The notes: generated from the letters alone by a model not told the origin. Shown: positions 1 through 14,771, counted from the stretch's first letter. The stretch: DNA of 64,000 bases from Apostichopus japonicus (GCF_037975245.1 NC_092565.1:19385999-19449998), one strand, 5' to 3'. Made by a program: numbers and translations.

Positions 1-425
1 TGTCGAATGGGAAACGTTCACAAAGCTTTCATGTAATTCGGTTGTTTTTTCCCCGTGATTTGTAGTTCGGGTTCTTACGGTTGAAAGAAAATCGAAAATG
101 CTAAAAGATTCCTTAATGGGTTTTAATTAATGAAACAATGATGGTAGGGGGTTTGTACTTTATTTTAATTCTTCAAACACAAAGAAGAGCTAATAGAGAT
201 AAAAGGGCCTGCAAACCTTATAATACCATTATTTTAGCCCCATAACACAAGCAATTATATAAACTATAGAGTCTAGGGAAGGAAAAGAAAAGCAACAAGG
301 AAAAAACACGTTTTTGTTCAATTTGCCAGCGACCTGATTCCAGTTCTTGATATTAAAGGGTTATAGTTAGATGAATGATCTAAATATAAGCTACTTCATG
401 AGTATACCCGAAATAGCTTTTCTTG
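1..425. other. AT-rich non-coding sequence
   Basis: No open frame, RNA or repeat recognised. Confidence 0.6.
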
Positions 426-932
426 TTTTGTTAATAGTTGCAATGCACCAAAATACATACTTTCAGATAATGGTATATATCTTTTTGCATAGATTCATGA
501 CATATTCATGTTTTGCTAATAGTTGCATTGCACCAAAATACATACCTTCAGATAATGGTATATATCTTTTGCATAGATTCATGACATATTCATGTTTTGC
601 TAATAGTTGCATTGCACCAAAATACATACCTTCAGATAATGGTATATATCTTTTGCATAGATTCATGACATATTCATGTTTTGCTAATAGTTGCATTGCA
701 CCAAAATACATACCTTCAGATAATGGTATATATCTTTTGCATAGATTCATGACATATTCATGTTTTGCTAATAGTTGCATTGCACCAAAATACATACCTT
801 CAGATAATGGTATATATCTTTTTGCATAGATTCATGACATATTCATGTTTTGCTAATAGTAGCATTGCACCAAAATACATACCTTCAGATAATGGTAAAT
901 ATCGTTTTGCATAGATTCATGACATTTTCATG
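426..932. repeat. 84-bp tandem repeat, six copies
   Basis: Six near-identical head-to-tail units starting at 426, 511, 595, 679, 763 and 848. The unit is 84 bp; the first and fifth copies carry one extra T. Because 84 is a multiple of three and the unit lacks stops in two frames, open frames of 152 (plus, 371-829) and 110 residues (minus, 463-795) appear with a 28-residue period. These are artefacts of the repeat, not genes. The first and last copies are the most diverged, as expected at array edges. Confidence 0.95.
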
Positions 933-3118
933 GTTACATAGTTGCTATTTACAAACAATGAAGAAACAACTTTTTGCCGTATAATGAGTAAATTATGTTA
1001 ATTGCATTTGAAAGAAATTTGCATAAAGTTTAATGGCATCACACAATGAGGGTCATAATGTATGTACCATTCGTGTTTCTAAATTGGTTAGCGCTACCCG
1101 CTTGTATAATTTTCTTAACTTTTTATTACAGGTTTAATATTTTACATGTCCAAATGGATTATTATCCATTCCGGGTAATACTTAACAAAAAGTGAGAGGC
1201 ATTGTTGGAAATCCTCTAACAACAACAGATTTTCCATTGTACATTTTTTTTTATTGGAAATGCGGATGCATGAATGAAAATAAGTGCCCGTTTAAAACAA
1301 TCCAGTTTTTGGCACTTTGTCATCAAATTTGGTGCGGGTTTTTAATTTTTAATCAAATCTATACATATTAATAACCAAATATAAGACAGTTTTCAAAACT
1401 CTATTTTACTCAAAAAAGAGGTATCATCTAAAGTTTCCTCTCATGTTATTCCCAGAAATCGGAGAAATTCTTCGGTGTTCGCTGCAAACGCTGTGAGAAT
1501 GCCAGTAAAAAAAGATGTTAGGAGTGACCATACTTGACTTTCTAGCATATTTGGCATTAATATGCATTCTCTCAATGTAATAAATTACCATAAATCGTAT
1601 CGTGAATTACGTATCGAATAATAATAACGCCAAACCTAGATCAAGATCAAACAAAGATGGTTCTTTTTTAAACTATAAAGATTCGCTATGCCAGTGTTCA
1701 TTTGGAGATATTTGCATAGAAGTATTTCTATGATAGACCTATACGTATAATCTTGTTCAATATTGTTCACGAAACAGACGGCCGCACTTCTTTCACTTTG
1801 GCGCCCAAAACAAATTTTCAATTGTTCAATGTCTTATATACTCGTGTTTGGGAACAGTCCTCATTGTCTAAATTTTTATCATGGATATAGCTTGTACAAA
1901 AATATGCTAAGTGTGGACAAAATATTAAGCAATATGCGAACCAAATGAAGCAAAAAATTTACTTTAAAATGATGAGAAAACGAATATGGGGATTCAAATA
2001 TCAAAATACAGCATTTTTTACCTCTTTGCTTTATTTTCTTTTCTTTTTTTAGTCGATCTCTTTTTGAGCTTAAGAAAGAGGATGATGATAAGAAATCCTT
2101 TTTTTACGACCCTGCTCATGGAAACAGTTGTTGCTTTTACACTTTACGAGCACATTTACACATCAATCTCTCCTTATAAGAGTCTTTTTTTCATGCTCTC
2201 TCTCTCTTACTTACTTTCTTCCTTTCTTTATTTCTCTCTTTGTTAACTTTTCTTTTAAGATCATGAAAAACTGTCTCAATGTTATTCTCATTCTGTGTGT
2301 ACCGCCCGCATGGAACATGAATGCTTGAGCTATTTACATCAATGCGCAAGAATATATATATACACTCACAAATTATATAACTTTGAATGCCTCGGGGCTG
2401 CCAACGGTTCCTGTAAAGACTGTCAGTTTTAGATTTGATCAAACGTATTCCAGATAAGTATATCGGCATTTCCAAACACAAATATTGAGAAAGTATAAGG
2501 GGCCATCGTAAGGAGGGTTGGTACGGATTTGGTTTCAAAGCCTGTTGTTAACTGACAGCCATGTTGTAAATTTAAGTTCTTAGTAACAACGGCGCCATCT
2601 TAGCGATGAGATATACCTTAGAAATGGATATTACTATTGTGAATAATTACCATTTTAAGAAAGTAAAATGTTGAGATTTTCAGACTTTTTTTTTTTAGAC
2701 CCAAAAAAGAAAAAAACGGCTTGGACAAGCACTGTAACTCAGAATAGTTTTAAGTATAAACATGTGGTTAACATTGAAGATTTATACAAGCACATCATGC
2801 CGAGTGAAATCTGTAATAATTTATCATTCAACGTGTATCATTTTGATGCCAACATTTTATACGTACTTGTCAAATTAAAGGGACTCTCTCCCTATCTCTT
2901 TCCTCGCCGCCCTCTCTCTCCCTTGATGCTGTATGAATTACCATAAATACACAGAAGTACATATTGTAAATGCGTCTTACGGTCAATGCTTAAGAGGGCG
3001 TGCTATACCAAGAACGTTATGCCTTCTTTTAATACTAATACTGTGGCACAATAAACAAAAGAATGTGACTTGATAAATCATGAATATTCGCGATGTTAAA
3101 ACATTCATGTAGATAGAC
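933..3118. other. Non-coding, AT-rich
   Basis: Open frames here (for example 115 residues at 2191-2538, minus) have no recognisable motif and AT-driven composition. The stretch near 2545-2570 resembles 24925-24950 (shared ACAGCCATGTTG followed by ATTTAA), perhaps a decayed dispersed repeat. The string at 2588-2602 reads as a YY1-like site on the minus strand (AAGATGGCGC). Confidence 0.5.
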
Positions 3119-3277
3119 CAGCGTTTCTTTAACCTGCACGCAACCATGTGGATGGTGCGAGACAGGTACACACAATTTTGGAAGGAAAGAGATACTTCAC
3201 TACAGCTGGTTCTGGAGGGTGTCACAATTTTTCAATTGCTACGGGGTGCGAATAATTGAAAAGGTTAAGAAACATTG
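3119..3277. mobile_element. Possible small hAT-like MITE
   Basis: The left end reads CAGCGTTTCTTTAACCT and the right end, reverse complemented, CAATGTTTCTTAACCTT, giving imperfect terminal inverted repeats about 159 bp apart. The flanking 8-mers (AGATAGAC and ATGTAAAC) match at five of eight positions, so any target duplication has decayed. There is no coding capacity. hAT assignment rests on end similarity only. Confidence 0.4.
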
Positions 3278-3510
3278 ATGTAAACCTAACATGAAGAAAC
3301 ATGGTCTTTAATCACAAGAGACAATAACACCAACAGTGTAAAGCTCAAAACTGCAGATGGAGCATTATTTTGCAAGGTCTCAATGTGATAAGCAGCAAAG
3401 TTTCAAATATGTTTAAAGTAAAAACCACTTGTTGCTATAGGACTATATAATATTAATACAAGTCTGTCTAACTCTCCATTTATATGTATCGATATGTGTC
3501 TTTCTGTCGT

Positions 3511-3775
3511 CTATATATATATATAGTAATATATATAGTAATATATACATATAGTAATAAATATATTTACAGTAGTATACATATAGTAATCATATAGTAA
3601 TATATATAGTAATATATATAGTAATATATATATATAGTTATATTTATAGTAATACATATAATTAAATTTTTAGTAATATATATAGTAATATTTATAGTAA
3701 TATATATAGTAATATTTATAGTAATATATATAGTAATATTTATAGTAATATATATAGTAATATATATCATATTAT
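3511..3775. repeat. 12/24-bp AT minisatellite
   Basis: A run of ATATATAGTAAT units, organised in the second half as a 24-bp dimer alternating ATATATAGTAAT with ATTTATAGTAAT. The low-complexity Ile/Thr/Tyr frame at 3567-3770 (minus) is its shadow. Confidence 0.9.
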
Positions 3776-6295
3776 TTTATCACACAACCTCAAACTCACG
3801 CCAAACAGTTGCAATTCATATTTAATTAGATCGTTTGATCATTTTTTCTCTATCCGTCTAATAAACTTGACCATCTTACTTAAATTTAAAATCAGTTTTC
3901 ATAAATATTTCGTTGCTTTTTCATATGAAAAGGTTCCTGTTTAACCACCATCGGATCTGCTGACTATACCCTCTGGTGCTTAAATCTTGACTGCTGGCAA
4001 AAAGAATCTTAGACACAGAGAGAGAAGAAATATGATCAGATGTGTAATGGAATGATTCCAAAAATGAGAAAAACTTGTTCGAACCTAACAAGTCATCAAT
4101 CATTTCTTTGAAGCCCTGTTATAAAAGATAAAAAATTAAGAGAAATGTTTTATGTCTCGCTCCAGGTTGAATTTCTGTAATTGCCTCCTTCCTCTTCCTC
4201 CACCTCTTACCCCCCCCCCTCCTCCTCCTCCGCATGAGCCTTCCAACTATAACACGCCTGTATAGCCTTACCAATCATCTTGGGAGTAGTTCGCTTTTGC
4301 CACGGATTACACTAATAATTATAGAATGGGTCTCCTGCCATAAATTTCCACGCATCAACTCAACTAAACAATGTTGAAATATATAGTTTCCTTCATCTCT
4401 ACTCACTTCACGCTCGATTTACTGTTGAATTTCGCAACTATCTTCAAGATGCCCATAACACCTTAATGTTTTCCTGTGTATATTTTCCCGCCATCGCCTA
4501 TAATCACTCGCCCAATTGATGTGAGATTGTTTCATGATTTATGCACCTAATTTCGAAAATGTTTCATGAAAAAAAAGGGGGGCAAGGCAGATACCATTTT
4601 AAAATAGCACTTAGACACCCATTTGCAATAATACTTAACACGATATGTTGGGGAAACCTAGAAGTTTATTCCCTGACATTACGTGGCAGAATCATTCATT
4701 CGCAACATGGTTTCATCATGCTAAAATTCTCGCTGGTAAAGCTAACAAATCAATCTTTTCTCAGCCAGTTCCCTGCCTACGTCAATTATTTACTGTGCTA
4801 GTGAAGTTTATCCGCTGCCATAAAATCTCTAAATAAACCAAAAATAAAGGGAAAAAATGGAACATATTTTCATCATTTGGGCTTGACGGTTTTTGGTTTT
4901 TGGTAAGAAGTTAGTGTGACAGGGCACAGGTTGCACCGTGCTTATATCAAGCTCATCACTTTAAAAAAAAAAACAGAAAATGGCAGAGACAGGGAGAGAA
5001 AAAGAGACAGAGAGGTGGGTGGAGATGGAAAGAAAAAAGATAAAATCTTTCACAGCTATATAATAAATAGTTTGCATTGTCACGGTGGGCTGGTGAAGTT
5101 AATTTTTCTTCTACCAATGACAGATTTAATGTCATCGCCAACTCTTGCTGCAGAATACACGAATGAAAATTTGTCTAACTTCGACTTGGCGGCATAAACA
5201 AAATAAAAGAGAGAGCGAAAGATAGAGAGGGGTGAAGTAGAGAGAGAAGAAAAGTTAAATGGGTATTTCTAATTGGATGGGTTATTGAGTTTGATAGATA
5301 CAATACTAAACCTGATTAATCAGTTCTAAAGGTTACTCATTCATTGTAAGAATATCTTTCCTTTGCAACTTGGAATCTGATTTTTTTTTAAATAAATTTC
5401 TGAACACTTGTTGAACGTTATTTCTTAAGGCCTTGCCTGAAGCACGGTTATTAAGCCTATGTGGTTATTATTAACTGTTTACATACAAAAGATAGGATAA
5501 AAGGGTGAACAATATAGAGGGAGGTGGGAAGCGGGAGGGAGGGGGAGGGGTATGGGGTGGTAGTAACCATGTTTATTCAGCACGACATTTCGTTTCGGTC
5601 AAGTGAGGAGTTTCGAAAGCATTAAATCGCATTGATATGCATCAACACAAAAATTGCAACATAGGTTTTGTGTGAAATTATTTTCATATTTATGTAAGTT
5701 ACTATTACATTTTCACTCCTGCCCTTGTCTTTGATTGAAATTGCTCTGACGTCACAATAGACAGCGGTATAGTAAAGCTATGTATGGCTATGATATGCAT
5801 ATATACCTGTATATGATGAGATTCTAAAGACATCTGTCTTCACTGAACATATATAGGCGCCGAGATTCAGGTTAGGTTCAGTGGACAATTATGTCATCGA
5901 ACGCCCTTTGTGCACTATTCATTCCCATTAGTATAGCCTATTATTATGAATGCGAATACAGTATTCTACCCTACAATTCCCCGGACTCCTCCATATTTTT
6001 CCCAGGCTCCCTGATCGACTCGGATCCACATCGGATACCCTCTCTGATTCTTTCTCAACCGCCAGGTGTGTCTCTATAGATCAAATCTGCTCGGGGTGTC
6101 AGTTTGGCAATCTAAAATGTAAAACTGGACAGCAGTTCTAAGCATTTGTTTGATTAAGAGCTAATTTATAGCAAATTAAGAGTTGTTCGTAAAATCAACA
6201 ATTTATTTCCCAATACACACGATATGTGAATAAAATAAGTCATGGTTGTACTGTGACTTGCTTAATGAACGGCAGCAGGTTGTGTTTCATAAGAT

Positions 6296-6300
<5 letters not shown>
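3776..6300. other. Non-coding with C-rich and G-rich tracts
   Basis: A C run followed by a CTC repeat occupies 4210-4232, and a G-rich tract with several GGG runs occupies 5517-5560 (G-quadruplex-capable). Small open frames at 4541-5197 and 5891-6141 have no recognisable product. One CRE at 5747. Confidence 0.5.
5747..5754. promoter_or_regulatory. CRE palindrome TGACGTCA
   Basis: Perfect CREB/ATF consensus, 2.6 kb downstream of the hmx stop. Only the match is seen; occupancy is unknown. Confidence 0.3.

Positions 6301-6351
<51 letters not shown>
6301..6351. repeat. (TA)n microsatellite
   Basis: Uninterrupted (TA) of about 25 units. Confidence 0.95.
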
Positions 6352-6353
<2 letters not shown>

Positions 6354-7689
6354 AAACTCAATTTATCGTTTGAATTTAATCGATGTACACTGTTTAAGCG
6401 TCTATTGTTGTTACGTCATCGTCTGTAATATAATTTTGTTCTCAATATCTTCAATTTAGAACAATGGCCGCCCACTGAGTCCAGCTTTAGTTAGTGAGAG
6501 GGAAAGATGTAAGGTTAAGCAGAGCAATTCAATAAATAAATAAAAAACAAACGAAGAAATATAAAACGAAGGCAATTTCATTTCATTTCCACACGTTTAC
6601 CTTTTTAATATACACGATATATACATATACAAATGAAGGCCTATTACCCATGAGTATTGATAAGCCAATTTGACAACAAAAAATACAAATTTCATGTTGT
6701 TCTTCATACGGGCCTATAAATAAATAGGCCGAAAAGTAGCTAAACGAAATTAAATTTGTCGATGTCATTATATTGCACAAAGTTTCTTGATGAATAAAAA
6801 ATATTTACTTTATAATAATCTCTCGATACGGTTTCATATTTCCGCAATGACAGAAGGAAAAAAATAATCCGCAATTTCCTTTTAAGTGCTAAAGGAAATT
6901 GGGTTTGGGATCACCTTGGTAACCTAAATCGAATAGCGAAGTATAATATTTCATCAAATCGAATTAATTCTTTTCTTGAAATAAATGTTTTTAGTAATTA
7001 ATAAGATTTACTGTCAACATATAGCTGAGAATATTGATTCAGTGCGTGTAAGCTGCACGCCTTCCCACGTACACTCATGTACTGAATGATCACTGTCTTG
7101 ATTATCCTTGACAGAAGTTATGAGTGATGGCTGTTTGTGACGTCATGCATTCTCGACCAATGACAGTTGGTGGCATCTGAAGATATATAGATATAACTGA
7201 ATATATGGTTTACAGTCTACGCTAATGCATTGTAGGTGTTAGAGAGTTAATTTCAATCTTTGTAACATTCTTTGAGAACAAACATTTTTATCATTCTTGG
7301 TTCCTAGACCAGTCATCGTAAATAATGAGAAAACAATGACATGCAAGACACATTTGAGCCTAAATTATGTAAATTATGTCAATATCAACTCACTGATATC
7401 ACAAATTGATATGATTGGGTACTCGTGCAATATGCAAACAATTGTTAAATCAGAAAGTTTCGAAGGAATTAAAAGGTATTGCCCTTAAAAAAGATATGAT
7501 TAGAAACACTGTTAAACGTTTTACAAAGGTATATATACTGCAGTGTCAATTAAAGCCATCCGAATATATTCTCTAGCAACTAGACATCATAAATTAGACA
7601 TTATTTTGCTAAGACTTTTCAAAGGGTCAAGACGCTCCCAAATCAATATCTGTATAGACAAAGATGTGTGTGAAAATAATCCGAACATA
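6352..7689. other. Non-coding, AT-rich
   Basis: No gene or repeat recognised apart from the CRE at 7138. Confidence 0.5.
7138..7145. promoter_or_regulatory. CRE palindrome TGACGTCA
   Basis: Perfect CREB/ATF consensus, 1.2 kb downstream of the hmx stop. Confidence 0.3.
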
Positions 7690-8322
7690 TCATTTAATTT
7701 TGTGTTTTTCTGTCAAATTTGGGATATGAAATCATTATTGGATTTTTTAGCATAATTTTATGCTATGCTGATGATTTTTAAATGCTATCGGTCATTATGC
7801 AAATACATATTAATAACCTGTTACTGTATACAATGACCAAAAGTGCATGTTGTGAACACCAAAACAAGTACGGTTACAACTTTGGCTTAGAAGGTGAAGC
7901 ATATAATTTTTGTTTACTCAAAATATTCAAGACTTTTACATTAATTGTTGACGAATTTACTCTTCATATGTCTGACATCATACTACAATTTTATCTAATG
8001 ATGTTTAATAATTAATTTTTCAAAAGTGTCTCATCACAAGATAATCTATTTTGCATAAATTTGCATTCCTTATCATCAGGCAAGTGTTACAATTTAGCAT
8101 AGCTCTCCACCTCTCTCTCTTTCTTTCTGACTCTTTATCTCAGTTTTTGTAATGCTTCTTAAATGTGTGTAATGAAGCCGACGACAGTGTTTATCAAAGT
8201 TCACTTCTTAATAAATGACGTTCTCTGTATATTTCCGGTGGGACGATTCTGTGTATATGACACTTCAGACAAAGTTATTATAAAGGTCTTCGCAATGTGC
8301 TCCTGTCGATCAAACCACAGAT
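7690..8322 (-). other. hmx 3' flank / 3' UTR (extent unknown)
   Basis: Region downstream of the hmx stop codon. No canonical AATAAA on the minus strand was seen within about 350 bp; an ATTAAA variant (8009-8004) is the nearest possible polyadenylation signal. A CT-rich tract lies at 8107-8135. Nothing else codes here; the open frames at 7543-8015 on plus are AT-rich and unrecognised. Confidence 0.3.
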
Positions 8323-9078
<756 letters not shown>

Positions 9079-9250
9079 TTAAAAATATGTATGATGACAA
9101 CTGAAAAGGGACAAATTGTGTCCCTCATTTTATCCAAAGTAGAAATAATATAGGTGCAGTTTATTCTCCTAAAAATGTTCTCTCGATATTTTTTTGTCAT
9201 GAAAATTACCTATAAAATATGTTCAACAACGCAAAGGTTGATGATGATGA

Positions 9251-9258
9251 TGACGTCA
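9251..9258. promoter_or_regulatory. CRE palindrome TGACGTCA in hmx intron
   Basis: Perfect CREB/ATF consensus 0.2 kb inside the hmx intron from exon 2, next to a short GAT run. Confidence 0.3.
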
Positions 9259-10331
9259 AATCCTCATTCTTGACCTTATTCGGAATGACTAATCCATTTT
9301 TAAAGTAAGTTTCTGAAAGGACTTTCCAAGAGTTAATATCTTATTATCTGGAAGTATGGATCATAAAAAATTGTCAGATTTTACGAATAAAACAAAGCAT
9401 AATTGATTTACAGTTTATATTAATAGTCTATGTTACGATAAGTCATATTAGGCCAGTAAACGTTTCGTTGTCTTTTTGTGACATTTCGTTATTGATAAAT
9501 TTGGTCAACTAAATTTTGCTGAAGTTTGAGTCGGAACATTTTTTGTTGGTTATAACCTGTAGAGTACCAGTTAGTCGTACAGATGAGGGTAAAAAAAGAC
9601 AAACATATCCAAAAAGGAAGTAAATAAATATGAGTATAAACTATAACAAAAATCAAAGACACAGCGGCACCAAACGACAATATTCAAACACAAAAAACAA
9701 TCGAGCAAAAAGAGCTTTGCTAAGGCTGTTTTTTAATATTTTGTCATCCAACACTTTTGTTATGGAAAAAAAGGGGGGGGAAGCCAGTTACTCGTTTTGA
9801 AAGAGTCGATCAATGTTTGAAATGAACCTTTTCAAGAAGAAAACAACTATAATTAGATAGATTGCTGGCTTTAAGTATTATCGTTCGGTTTATATTTTTC
9901 AATTGATTTCGGAAACCGCATCGGACGCTGAACGGGTAATAACAATACCCAGACAGACCCCGGAGAGGTGCCAAGTCGGTGTGTTCAACCTAAAGTGTCT
10001 ATTGTTTGTAAAGCCCTAAAATTCTTGTTAATTGCGAGTATAAACGGTTCATTCAATTACCAAGAAAATTTATGATAGCTTCCTTTGGATAAATATTTCA
10101 TTTATATTTTGAAACGGAATTGTATAGAACTTTACAGATCAAACATCTGCCGCTCATCAAAATTGCAATCCACAACAACTTTATTAGTGTAAAGGACATC
10201 ACAATGCATAGACGGTAATCACCCAAGCGTTAATCATTACTATTAAACTAATGGTCATAATAACTTGTGTAAAAATTGTGTGTGTATATTCTGTAGAGGC
10301 TTATATAAGAAGAGTCCTAGAAATATAGATA

Positions 10332-10451
10332 TTGATGTATAAATATATATATATATATATATATACATCATTATCTATATGTATATCCATATATATATAC
10401 ATCAATATATATCTGTCTATCTATATGTCTATCTATCTATCTATCTATCTA

Positions 10452-10506
<55 letters not shown>
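10332..10506. repeat. Compound TA / TCTA microsatellite
   Basis: Blocks of (TA)n, TA-rich spacer, (TCTA)n of about seven units and a long (TA)n, all inside the hmx intron. Confidence 0.95.
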
Positions 10507-10508
<2 letters not shown>

Positions 10509-11961
10509 TTTGTGGTCTAAATGAACTGTTCTGCACTGTACTGTACAGTATAGGTAAACGCTGCAGTGCTTTTACAGTAAATCTACAGTTAAATATAAAC
10601 CAACTATGTAGTATACTGTTCAGTAAAACTATCTCAAGAAATGGTTCCTTTAATTACATATATCAGAAACAAATTAACTCTGATTTTTAAAACCTATCTA
10701 TTCGAACGTAGCTCTATATACTTCAAAGAGATACAAGAAAGGATAAAAGACTATCCACATAAAATCTGCTTTATCAGCTGATTCATCCAGAAATAGAAAC
10801 TTCCCTTCTTCTATGAGCATTTCTTTTTCATCCATTGACGATAAAATTAAGGTATTTTTATGAAATTTTTCTAAATCCATACTGTCCTAAAGCAAACTAT
10901 TTAACCTGAATAGTTTCAATGGTATGCTTAATAACCCTTAAGTTACCACTCGCTATACACTATTAGTCCAAACGGCTGCACAAACAGTTCATCATTTTAA
11001 ATTTAATTTCAGAAGATCAAATATAAGTAAGTTATTCAAGTCCTTGGAATTCTTGATCACCAGGGAATTTATCTGTCTTTTTTCTTTATGTCCTTGATTA
11101 GATTAACTGGCATTTAATACAATGTCATCTTTTGTCTTGTAAGTAGTGAATCTTTGACATATTTTTCTTCTTAATGACTTCAAAAAGATTAATGAGAAAA
11201 TCCATTCCTACGCTGTATCTATAGCACTTAATGTGGATCTTAATAATAATAATGATACCCGAATAAGCTTATTTAGTTATTTGCAATTGCTTATTTTCAA
11301 ATGAAAATTTATATGAATCATGATTTTAGTTATCTTATTTCACTTTGGACAGGCAATAACTCCCCTCATTTTGAAACCAAACCACCTCCCCCCCCCCGCC
11401 CCCCCCCCCAATAGAAAGCAGAGAGATAAATATGAAAGAAACAAGGAGCATTTTTTAGTAACAAAGTAATATTTTACTACCATGAAATCTGGAAATTAAC
11501 ACTTGACAAAAAACTGATATTGAAGAAGCAAGGATAAAGTATTGATAAATTATGTCAAACGGTTGATTATTTTAAATTGTGCAAAATTGGCTTGTTTGAT
11601 AACCAGTTTATTTGAACTAAAATAAGAAAATTATGTTCTTTCTTTTGCTTCAGTAAACCGATACTAATTTTTCCCGGATGATAATATTCAATTTCACATT
11701 CAGAATTTTAATTTTCAATTTAGCTGTCGATCATTAAAGTGAACTTTTTGATAAATTATCAACGATTGCATTTGTGATTTTTTCTTATGGAAGAAAACTA
11801 TTTAATTTAATACACCATATGATACATGCTGCATGATTGAAACTATTTTAACATTAAAACCAAAATATGATAAGTTGACAAAAGTCTCTCTAAAAGAACT
11901 TTTATCTATATTTTAAAGTGCAAAACAGTGTGTACACTGCCTTTCTTAAGTTATTGCTTTC

Positions 11962-12013
11962 CGTCTATATATCTATCTGTCTGTCTGTCTATCTGTCTGT
12001 TCTATATCTATCT
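11962..12013. repeat. (TCTA/TCTG)n microsatellite
   Basis: Mixed tetranucleotide tract of CTAT and CTGT units in the hmx intron. Confidence 0.85.
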
Positions 12014-14356
12014 TCAACTATAGATTTATAGATATTGTAATACTTCTTCTATACTCTTCCATAATTTTATTTAATATTTGGCTGGAATGTTTTCTAAATG
12101 GGTATATAAAACTAAAGCATCATAATAATTGTGTTTTACTATACTCCTGCCGATATGTGAGGTTTTTAACTTAGGTATATACATTCCATGCAGACCAGAT
12201 ATATTTGTAAGACTAAAATATTTCTAACCATAAACATTTACATGTTAGTACCGTGGGTTTGTTACCACAACACAATTAATGTAAAACTCATACGGCTGTA
12301 TATGAAAGCTATGCCTATACTAGAACATTATACTGCCTGCCAAAAAATGTTTTATTTATTCAACAAGTGGTTGAATATCTCTAACATTCTAGTCAACACA
12401 AAATTATTCTCAAAAATAACTCACAATTTGAGATATACAGTTATAATAATTCAACCGATTCACACAGAGATTACCAGTAACTACTGTATATCTTAAAGTT
12501 TTGTAAATAATTTTTTTTAGAAAATGTTGAAAATCAAATATCTTGGTTACTTGAACCCATTTATAGTCCTACAAAATGTTCTACGAGAAATTTCTCCTGA
12601 ATGGACATTTGATTGAAACTTGGAAAATATTTAAGATACAATTAAAATTGTATTATTTTAACCAAATTACTTTTCATTACTTTTGACATTACTAATTAAA
12701 TTTCCATAGGTTTTCATTTATCTCCAATGCCAATTTTTTTTTTAAAAAATCTTCTGAAATAAAAAACCATGTTACCCGATTTATTCAATACCACCTCCAC
12801 CCCGCCCATTAAATCACCAGCAACAAAGAAGCTATTACGCGAGGTATAATGTGATTATTTACAAAATTAGTCAACACTAATTTAAATTATTTTAACTTTT
12901 ACAACAGAATAAAAAGTTCATTCCATTTCTCTATATGGTAACCAAACCATAAATACCTTTGCCTATAAACTAAGGTTTGTACTATACTGTGTATTGTAAA
13001 TTAGCAATTTAAGCTCAGAGGGCAGCTTGTTTTATATCGAAGTAAATTTAAAGAGAGAAAGAAATAATGAACTGTATGGTCGTTTTCTTCGTTTTTTTGT
13101 TGTTTGTTTTGTTGCGTATAAAGCGGAATAAAACATCCCAATTATCACTGACAATGAAGAAAAAAAAATATCCTGGAAAATGTTGTTTTGATTTTTATGA
13201 CGTAATAGTGTAATTGAGTGTCTCTGTTCCTAAATTTGTACCATTTATTTATTTTAAGGTGTGACAATAAATTTACCACTCACTTAAGTGAAAACTTAAT
13301 CAACTGTGATATGTAATTTCAAAATTCAAGTATTTGCTATTTTTCGATCAGAATAAAAAATTCACTACAAGTGTGTCAATATAACTTCTAAACTTTTGAA
13401 ATTAAAAGCCTAAAATTAGAATAATGATTATAGAGAATGGGCAAACAAATATTTAAATTTCTATCTATTAATTATCATTTTTAAACTTCACTAACAATAG
13501 TCAATAGTTCTTTTAAATCTTACAAATTTATCAAATAAATTTTAGAAATTTATAAAATAATCCTAAATCCTTTTATGTTTGATTCTTAATCATATACAAG
13601 TGGACAATATTTTGTTCTAACTAAACTTTTCATTTTAAGTTATTCATTAACTTTCCCTTGAGTGTTTTCAGTATTAATAAGGATTTATGTTAAATAATAA
13701 ATATGCATAAATTTAAAGATTCCTTGAATGTTGTACTTAACTTTCTTACTGAATCTATCTTCTTTTGTCTTGGGCGAGATGGAGTGGGTTGGATGTAAAT
13801 TTCTATTTAAACTAGCATTTAAATTAAAGTTTGGTTATAATTTTACTAAAGGCTTTTCAAAGTGGTAGTTTTGCAATAAATATTAGCAGTCAAGATTATC
13901 GAAAGTAACCTCATTACAAAAGGAAATAATAAAAAATAATTAAAAAAAAAAAACACCGCAACGAAATGACTGTTGACAAGCTTGATAACTTGGTGGAAAA
14001 CCTTAAATAAAATGATGCAAATATATTTCCAAACTATAAGAGAAAGTCGAAATCAGTATCTCTGTGATGATAAAACACACACATATACACACAAACAAAT
14101 ATATAACAAGTTTCTCCTATAACGTTTATCAATTACTTGTACAATTTGCATGAGTTTCACTTTTTACATTTTTCTATATTTAAGCCCTGTTCTCTTGTTG
14201 TTGGTTTTTTCTTCCTAAAAATTAAAAAAAAACTATTTATTTTCTCTTTCCATTGTTGCCTTCTTATTTTTCTTTGATATTTTTTTTTTAAAAGGTAAAT
14301 CGTTATATTTATATTTTCCTTCCCACAAAAATTACTCAAAGACGAAAAATTCTTAC

Positions 14357-14771
14357 CAGTGTAAGGGAAAAACGACCGGCTGTTGATCCAGGGTGAGGAA
14401 TACCATGGGTGGGTACCATATGGTGACCCGAAGGGTACAGCTACTGGTGGTTGGCAAAGTGCACTGACACGAGCGAAATGTCCCGTTCTCGCAAATTCCT
14501 CCTTCCCTTCATGATGGTGAAGAAGATGGTCCCTATATACTATATCTGTGGGTTCTTTCGGGCTGGTTTTCTTCTCCGATAATATACTCTCGATACTGAA
14601 CGATTTAGGCGCTGTCGAAACTGTTTTCGAGTTTGTACATGTCGTCGGAATCGGCGACGACACCCTCGGGTAGATCCTGTCGTTAGCTGTAGTCATTGGC
14701 GATCGCACCGAAGAACCTGATATGACGAGCGGTGACGAATGAGTTGGTGTGTTAGGAGATGATGTTCCCAT
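14357..14771 (-). CDS. hmx: HMX homeobox protein, coding exon 1
   Basis: First coding exon of a two-exon homeobox transcription factor gene of the HMX (NKX5/H6) family, expected to act in the nucleus. It encodes residues 1-138 plus the first base of codon 139. The ATG at 14771-14769 has A at -3 and G at +4, and an in-frame TGA lies five codons upstream (14786-14784), which fixes the start. The exon ends at a consensus donor, ACTG|GTAAGA (intron begins at 14356), in phase 1. Residues 58-64 read FSIESIL, an eh1-type F-x-I-x-x-I-L motif of the kind that recruits Groucho/TLE co-repressors; a motif like this near the N-terminus is usual in NK-class homeoproteins. The rest is Ser/Thr/Pro-rich and probably disordered. 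An aromatic patch (around residues 123-135, W and F rich) precedes the splice. The frame stays open past the donor to 14157, but the Lys-rich reading there is intronic. Vertebrate HMX genes also have two coding exons. Exact N-terminal boundaries are inferred, not transcript-backed. Confidence 0.9.

Noticed and set aside
371..829. 152-residue plus-strand and 110-residue minus-strand open frames with 28-residue repeats
   Set aside because: Direct consequence of the 84-bp tandem repeat; open on both strands with no domain or gene structure.
14157..14356. Continuation of the hmx exon 1 frame past the donor site
   Set aside because: A strong GTAAGA donor lies at 14356 and the following residues are Lys/Asn-rich, AT-driven sequence; the exon 2 frame and phase fit the splice.
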